Shown here: one piece after another, positions 7,767 to 10,117 of the stretch
Numbering within the stretch: position 1 is the stretch's first letter
How the letters are laid out: every line of letters begins with the position of its first letter
NCBI GenBank assembly: GCA_027063215.1
Contig: JAMOSE010000042.1
Location: forward strand, 1-10,117
DNA: 10,117 nt
DNA from: Sulfurimonas sp.
GTDB lineage: Bacteria; Campylobacterota; Campylobacteria; Campylobacterales; Sulfurimonadaceae
Reading direction: 5' to 3'
Position numbers and translations under genes: made by a program
Notes under the pieces: model-generated
What the model saw: only the letters and a program-made list of their open reading frames with translations
Databases searched by the model: none
What the model was told of the DNA's origin: nothing

Positions 7767-7784
7767 TTTATTTTGGAGTTACAA
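7757..7784 (-). promoter_or_regulatory. Predicted promoter for the rluD-to-thrC gene string
   Basis: On the minus strand TTGTAA (7779-7784) and TATGAT (7757-7762) are separated by 16 bases. Transcription would begin near 7750, just ahead of the AAAGGG ribosome-binding site at 7743-7748 and the rluD ATG. The match is moderate (4/6 and 5/6 of consensus). Its -10 box shares two bases with the plus-strand rodA -10 box. Another box further downstream (TATCAT, 7749-7754) would start the transcript inside or after the ribosome-binding site and is less likely. Confidence 0.4.
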
Positions 7785-7786
7785 AC

Positions 7787-8899
7787 TTGTGGAGATTTGA
7801 TAAGAGTATTTTATCACAATTTGATTTTCTTTCTATTATTCTTATTATTCCGCTTGTTATTATGTCGAATTGGCTTATTGGAGAAGCTGTTCCAGCACTG
7901 GCCCAAAAGCAATTGGCTTATATTGCTATAGCATTTTTAACATTTATTCTAGTTTTTTTTCTGCCGATCAGGCGTATGAGCTGGCTTATACCCTTTATAT
8001 ACTGGGGAAATATTTTACTCCTTTTAGCAGTTGAATTTTTCGGTCATTCCCGTTTAGGTGCGCAAAGATGGATAGATATTCCTTTTATCAATGCAACTAT
8101 ACAACCTTCTGAATTCGTAAAACCTGCACTCATTTTAATGCTTGCATATCTAATTCATAAAAATCCACCGCCAAGAGATGGATACAGACTCAAAGATTTT
8201 ATAAAAATGAGTTTTTATATATTACTCCCTTTTATTCTTATAGCAAAAGAACCAGATCTTGGAACAGCTCTTGTCCTTTTACTTATTGGATATGGTGTTT
8301 TGTTTTTTGTTGGTATTTACTGGAAAATCCTTGCAACAATATTAGCTGCAATTCTTTTAATCTCTCCCTTAGTCTATAAGTACGGACTGCATGACTACCA
8401 AAAAACCCGTATACAAGATTTTTTAAGCGAAAAGCCCTCATATCATGTCAAACAATCTATCATTGCCATTGGTTCAGGTGGGTGGACCGGTAAAAAAAAA
8501 GAAAATGCAACACAAACACAAATGAAGTTTCTTCCAATTGCAACAAGTGATTTTATTTTTGCTTTTGTTGTTGAGAGGACAGGATTTTTAGGAGCGCTTG
8601 GTCTTATATTGATATATGTAATGCTTATTTTACATCTACTGAGTCTTGCCGTGTTTAATAAAGACTATTATATTAAAGTAGTTACTGTAGCTCTCTCTTT
8701 TATGATCTTTATCTATATGGGAGTAAATATCTCTATGACCATAGGTTATGCACCCGTTGTTGGCGTTCCTTTACCAATGTTTTCCTATGGAGGCAGTAGT
8801 TTTTTGAACTTTATGATACTTTTTGCTATTATGCAAAACTTAATTACTTTTCGATATAAAGACTTATATGACAGAAGTGGTACGAAAAGCTTTTTATAA
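7787..8899 (+). CDS. rodA: Rod-shape peptidoglycan glycosyltransferase RodA (SEDS family)
   Basis: RodA (MrdB) polymerises lipid II into glycan strands in the elongation complex, normally with a partner PBP2. The 370-residue product is almost entirely membrane-embedded with about ten hydrophobic segments. SEDS motifs are intact: SRLGAQRWIDI and QPSEFVKPA (88-114), KEPDLGTAL (154-162), RIQDFL with the periplasmic GSGGWTGK (229-236), FLPIATSDFIF (248-258) with the catalytic aspartate D255, and VPLPMFSYGGSSF (327-339). The start is a TTG, supported by GGAG eight bases upstream and by the family-like N-terminus WRFDKS; no ATG is usable before TM1. It is divergent from rluD and 21 bases upstream of the small gene at 8921, with which it is probably co-transcribed. 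FtsW is the alternative SEDS protein, but the motif set and synteny with C. jejuni mrdB favour RodA. Confidence 0.94.
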   Translation: MWRFDKSILSQFDFLSIILIIPLVIMSNWLIGEAVPALAQKQLAYIAIAFLTFILVFFLPIRRMSWLIPFIYWGNILLLLAVEFFGHSRLGAQRWIDIPFINATIQPSEFVKPALILMLAYLIHKNPPPRDGYRLKDFIKMSFYILLPFILIAKEPDLGTALVLLLIGYGVLFFVGIYWKILATILAAILLISPLVYKYGLHDYQKTRIQDFLSEKPSYHVKQSIIAIGSGGWTGKKKENATQTQMKFLPIATSDFIFAFVVERTGFLGALGLILIYVMLILHLLSLAVFNKDYYIKVVTVALSFMIFIYMGVNISMTIGYAPVVGVPLPMFSYGGSSFLNFMILFAIMQNLITFRYKDLYDRSGTKSFL

Positions 8900-8920
8900 C
8901 TTTAATAACGAGGATGATAT

Positions 8921-9337
8921 ATGGATGATAAAATAAAAAATAGACTGCAAATTGAGATCAATAAAGCCTATTACTCTTACAAAAGGTACAAAGCAGATGC
9001 AACTTTTGCTATTTTATACCATGAAAAAGAGTTGTGCATAAATAAACTTGGTAATCTGGTTCGTATTTCTGATCTTCTGCTAAAAATTGATAATCATCAC
9101 TATTTTATAAACTTTGTCCATACAAATCACAACAATGCATTTAAAGCAGCCCAAAATCTTCTTCTTGCACTTGATAATTATTTTAATGATAGTAATACTG
9201 CTATTGCCATTGACACTTTTGATACGGCACAAACACCAAATCTGGTTATTACCAGACTTACACAAATTCTCAATGAAATAAAAAAAAATCCGTATACTCG
9301 TATTGATGATGAAAATATATTAAATGATATAATTTAA
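8921..9337 (+). CDS. Small protein, probably a degenerate shortened GGDEF-fold domain
   Basis: I do not recognise a named family for this 138-residue soluble protein. The sequence nevertheless follows the plan of a GGDEF domain. An amphipathic helix plus strand IEINKAYYSYKRYKADATFAIL resembles the usual F..EI.RA.RY....A.L start. Then VRISDLLLKIDNHHYFINFVHT (47-68) aligns without gaps to the R.sDl..R.GGDEF.i.l..T segment, with GGDEF replaced by DNHHY (57-61). A helix AFKAAQNLLLAL and strand TAIAI follow, and the end ILNEIKKNPYTRI resembles the final helix of the domain. About 25 residues holding the FK.IND..GH..GD metal and substrate region are missing, so cyclase activity is not expected. The ATG is preceded by GAGG seven bases upstream. 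It lies 21 bases after rodA, so probably in one transcript. The fold assignment is by eye. Confidence 0.75.
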   Translation: MDDKIKNRLQIEINKAYYSYKRYKADATFAILYHEKELCINKLGNLVRISDLLLKIDNHHYFINFVHTNHNNAFKAAQNLLLALDNYFNDSNTAIAIDTFDTAQTPNLVITRLTQILNEIKKNPYTRIDDENILNDII

Positions 9338-9351
9338 AAGAATGATGAGAA

Positions 9352-9428
9352 TGGTGCCGACACGAGGATTTGAACCCCGGGCCTGCTGATTACAAATCAG
9401 CTGCTCTAGCCAACTGAGCTATGTCGGC
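9352..9428 (-). tRNA. tRNA-Thr (anticodon UGU)
   Basis: The minus strand gives a complete cloverleaf of 77 bases including encoded CCA. The acceptor GCCGACA (5' end at 9428) pairs fully with TGTCGGC, and the discriminator is A. The anticodon stem GCTGA/TCAGC encloses loop TTTGTAA, with anticodon TGT at 9392-9394, reading ACA and related threonine codons. The T arm has the standard GGTTCAAATCC. Its 3' end lies 14 bases from the stop codon of the converging plus-strand gene. Confidence 0.97.
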
Positions 9429-9449
9429 AATAGTAATAAAGTTTAATTT

Positions 9450-9455
9450 ATTATA
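9450..9455 (-). promoter_or_regulatory. Possible -10 box for tRNA-Thr
   Basis: The Asp-Thr spacer (9429-9533) is extremely AT-rich. On the minus strand it contains TATAAT 21 bases before the tRNA-Thr 5' end, with TTGATA further upstream (9477-9482) at a longer than ideal 21-base spacing. In such AT-rich sequence a TATAAT can occur by chance, and the tRNA may simply be processed from a longer transcript. Confidence 0.3.
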
Positions 9456-9533
9456 TATAAAATTACATATCATACATATCAAGTTTAAAATCAAAGTATG
9501 TAAAATAAATTTTAGATATAAATAAATAAAAGA

Positions 9534-9610
9534 TGGCGCGGTGGACGAGACTCGAACTCGCGACCCCCTGCGTGACAGGCAGGTATTCTAACCAACTGAA
9601 CTACCACCGC
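9534..9610 (-). tRNA. tRNA-Asp (anticodon GUC)
   Basis: The gene is 77 bases on the minus strand including encoded CCA. Acceptor GCGGTGG pairs with CCACCGC and the discriminator is G, as expected for aspartate. The anticodon arm CCTGC-CTGTCAC-GCAGG places GTC at 9574-9576. The body is very close to E. coli tRNA-Asp as I recall it, including GTTCAGTTGGTTAGAATACC in the D arm region. Confidence 0.97.
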
Positions 9611-9666
9611 AACCGAAATTATGCTTTTTGCTTTACTCGGCGTTAGAACCTTTCGCTTAATCGTTA

Positions 9667-9681
9667 CATAGTTTAACTATG
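9667..9681. repeat. 15-base palindrome
   Basis: CATAGTTTAACTATG has perfect 7-base arms around one central T. The arms are too close for a stable full hairpin in RNA (the inner bases would have to open). This makes a DNA-binding site or a shortened hairpin equally plausible. Confidence 0.7.
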
Positions 9682-9705
9682 CTCCTCATTCACTCAAGAA
9701 CCTGC

Positions 9706-9727
9706 CTTGATTAAAACAAAAATCAAG
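9706..9727. repeat. 7-bp inverted repeat with 8-base loop
   Basis: CTTGATT (9706-9712) and AATCAAG (9721-9727) are exact reverse complements. TCAAG at 9694-9698 can pair instead with CTTGA at 9706-9710, so two mutually exclusive hairpins are possible. The repeat also overlaps the predicted minus-strand promoter. Confidence 0.6.
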
Positions 9728-9737
9728 AATTTGTCAA
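9710..9737 (-). promoter_or_regulatory. Predicted promoter upstream of tRNA-Asp
   Basis: The minus strand has a perfect TTGACA (9732-9737), a 16-base spacer and TTTAAT (9710-9715). A start near 9703 would give a leader of roughly 90 bases before tRNA-Asp. A perfect -35 box is uncommon in this phylum outside strong stable-RNA promoters, which fits a tRNA transcript. Prediction only. Confidence 0.4.
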
Positions 9738-9763
9738 TAAAAAGTTTTTTTGAATTAGTTGTG

Positions 9764-9812
9764 CTTAAGTTTTTAGTGAAGCGTACTAAAGTACGTGAAC
9801 TAAAAATTTTAG
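9764..9812. repeat. Long imperfect hairpin, about 49 bases
   Basis: An outer stem pairs CTTAAGTTTTTAGT (9764-9777) with ACTAAAAATTTTAG (9799-9812), with one T-T mismatch and one G-T pair. A small internal loop follows, then an inner stem CGTACT/AGTACG (9782-9787 with 9790-9795). No U-tract follows on either strand, so a classical intrinsic terminator is unlikely. On the minus strand it lies just downstream of the tRNA-Val 3' end and could act in processing or stabilise a 3' end. Confidence 0.6.
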
Positions 9813-9828
9813 TGCAAATAATCAAAAA

Positions 9829-9904
9829 TGGTGGGCACTACTGGACTCGAACCAGTGACATCTACCTTGTAAGGGTAGCGCTCTACCAACTGAGCTAAGC
9901 GCCC
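9829..9904 (-). tRNA. tRNA-Val (anticodon UAC), copy 1
   Basis: The gene is 76 bases on the minus strand with encoded CCA. Acceptor GGGCGCT pairs with AGTGCCC (one G-U) and the discriminator is A. The anticodon loop CTTACAA carries TAC for valine. It appears identical base for base to the copy at 10042-10117. Its first three bases are part of a 14-base palindrome. Confidence 0.97.
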
Positions 9905-9915
9905 ATTTAAATGGG
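9902..9915. repeat. 14-base perfect palindrome at the 5' end of tRNA-Val
   Basis: CCCATTTAAATGGG is a perfect palindrome whose last bases are the first GGG of tRNA-Val read on the minus strand. In the precursor RNA, the leader CCC could pair with the tRNA's own acceptor GGG. The same sequence is not present at the second tRNA-Val copy, as far as the window shows. Confidence 0.75.
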
Positions 9916-9933
9916 AAAAAACAACACCAAAAA

Positions 9934-10009
9934 TGGCGACCCCTAAAGGATTTGAACCTCTGTTACTACCATGAAGTGATAGTGTCCTTGGCCACTAGAC
10001 GAAAGGGTC
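9934..10009 (-). tRNA. tRNA-Glu (anticodon UUC)
   Basis: The gene is 76 bases on the minus strand with encoded CCA. Acceptor GACCCTT pairs with AGGGGTC (one G-U) and the discriminator is G. The anticodon stem CTATC/GGTAG with loop ACTTCAT gives TTC for glutamate. The D arm TCGTCTAGTGGCC is typical of tRNA-Glu. It lies between the two tRNA-Val genes, with spacers of 29 and 32 bases, so the three are probably processed from one transcript. Confidence 0.97.
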
Positions 10010-10018
10010 ACTTTCTTC

Positions 10019-10033
10019 AATAACAAGGTTATT
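10019..10033. repeat. Small hairpin between tRNA-Val and tRNA-Glu
   Basis: AATAAC and GTTATT form a 6-bp stem with a three-base loop, in the 32-base spacer of the tRNA transcript. It may help separate the two tRNAs during processing. It is short enough to be chance. Confidence 0.35.
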
Positions 10034-10041
10034 AAAACAAA

Positions 10042-10117
10042 TGGTGGGCACTACTGGACTCGAACCAGTGACATCTACCTTGTAAGGGTAGCGCTCTACC
10101 AACTGAGCTAAGCGCCC
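10042..10117 (-). tRNA. tRNA-Val (anticodon UAC), copy 2
   Basis: This is a complete 76-base tRNA whose 5' end is the last base of the window. It appears identical to the copy at 9829-9904, including encoded CCA and the TAC anticodon. The promoter of the tRNA transcript must lie outside the window. Confidence 0.96.

Larger units (their letters stand above)
9611..9828 (-). other. Palindrome-rich spacer between tRNA-Asp and tRNA-Val
   Basis: This stretch of about 220 bases holds no credible gene. It contains several separate inverted repeats (CCGA/TCGG at 9613-9640, 9667-9681, 9706-9727, 9764-9812) and a promoter-like TTGACA/TTTAAT on the minus strand. Such spacing is unusual in this window, where other tRNA spacers are about 30-105 bases. 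It may be a leader region for tRNA-Asp, a dispersed intergenic repeat, or a small structured RNA; sequence alone does not decide. Confidence 0.5.

Noticed and set aside
7749..7931. A 60-codon frame overlapping the rodA start
   Set aside because: It is out of frame with rodA, has no ribosome-binding site, and its ATG lies in the promoter region; the rodA frame has conserved motifs.
9080..9265. A 61-codon minus-strand frame opposite the GGDEF-like gene
   Set aside because: It is antisense to a gene with a good ribosome-binding site and coherent domain plan; the Ile/Lys/Cys-rich product looks like a shadow.
9611..9828. CRISPR array or leader
   Set aside because: The inverted repeats differ in sequence and spacing; there are no regularly spaced direct repeats.
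9707..9898. A 63-codon open frame on the plus strand
   Set aside because: Its C-terminal third is the antisense of tRNA-Val (the product contains the YWTRTSD string typical of spurious tRNA-antisense proteins), and the rest runs through the palindromic spacer. There is no ribosome-binding site.
9352..10117. tRNA cluster as an integration site for a mobile element
   Set aside because: All five tRNAs are complete, and no integrase, partial tRNA repeat or change in composition is present. The repeated tRNA-Val is a full gene, not an attachment-site fragment.

Overview
The window looks like a chromosomal core segment of an AT-rich (roughly one-third GC by eye) member of the Campylobacterota (epsilonproteobacteria), probably a free-living Sulfurimonas-like or Sulfurovum-like organism. 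The evidence is the gene order pseudouridine synthase / FN3 lipoprotein / trmB / ftsE / ftsX / M23-like protein opposite a divergent rodA, which as I recall matches Campylobacter jejuni Cj1275c-Cj1282. Further support comes from a trmB product of about 390 residues and from promoters recognisable mainly by a TATAAT box. The species cannot be fixed from sequence alone.

Layout: positions 12-7734 form one tightly packed minus-strand gene string, in transcription order rluD, flpA-like lipoprotein, trmB, ftsE, ftsX, envC-like LytM protein, thrC. Neighbours overlap or lie within a few bases of each other. The exception is thrC, which has an 86-base leader holding its own likely -10 box. Positions 7735-7786 are a 52-base divergent intergenic region whose two predicted promoters overlap. 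On the plus strand follow rodA (7787-8899) and a 138-residue protein that I read as a shortened, degenerate GGDEF-fold domain (8921-9337). From 9352 to the window end are five tRNA genes on the minus strand: Thr(UGU), Asp(GUC), Val(UAC), Glu(UUC) and a second Val(UAC). All encode CCA. A palindrome-rich spacer of about 220 bases separates Asp from Val.

How they work together: FtsE (ATPase), FtsX (membrane partner) and the EnvC-like periplasmic coiled-coil/LytM protein form the classical module that activates peptidoglycan amidases at the division site. The LytM domain here has lost all its catalytic residues, as expected for an activator. RodA, transcribed the opposite way, is the glycan polymerase of the elongation machinery. 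Division and elongation genes therefore flank one small control region. The FN3 lipoprotein is the homologue of the C. jejuni adhesin FlpA and keeps much of its reported fibronectin-binding motif. RluD and TrmB are RNA-modification enzymes and ThrC is amino-acid biosynthesis; they share the transcript without an obvious functional link.

No mobile element, CRISPR array or defence system is visible. The points most worth following up are the FlpA-like motif, the degenerate GGDEF protein next to rodA, the catalytically dead EnvC-like protein, the overlapping divergent promoters and the structured tRNA spacer.
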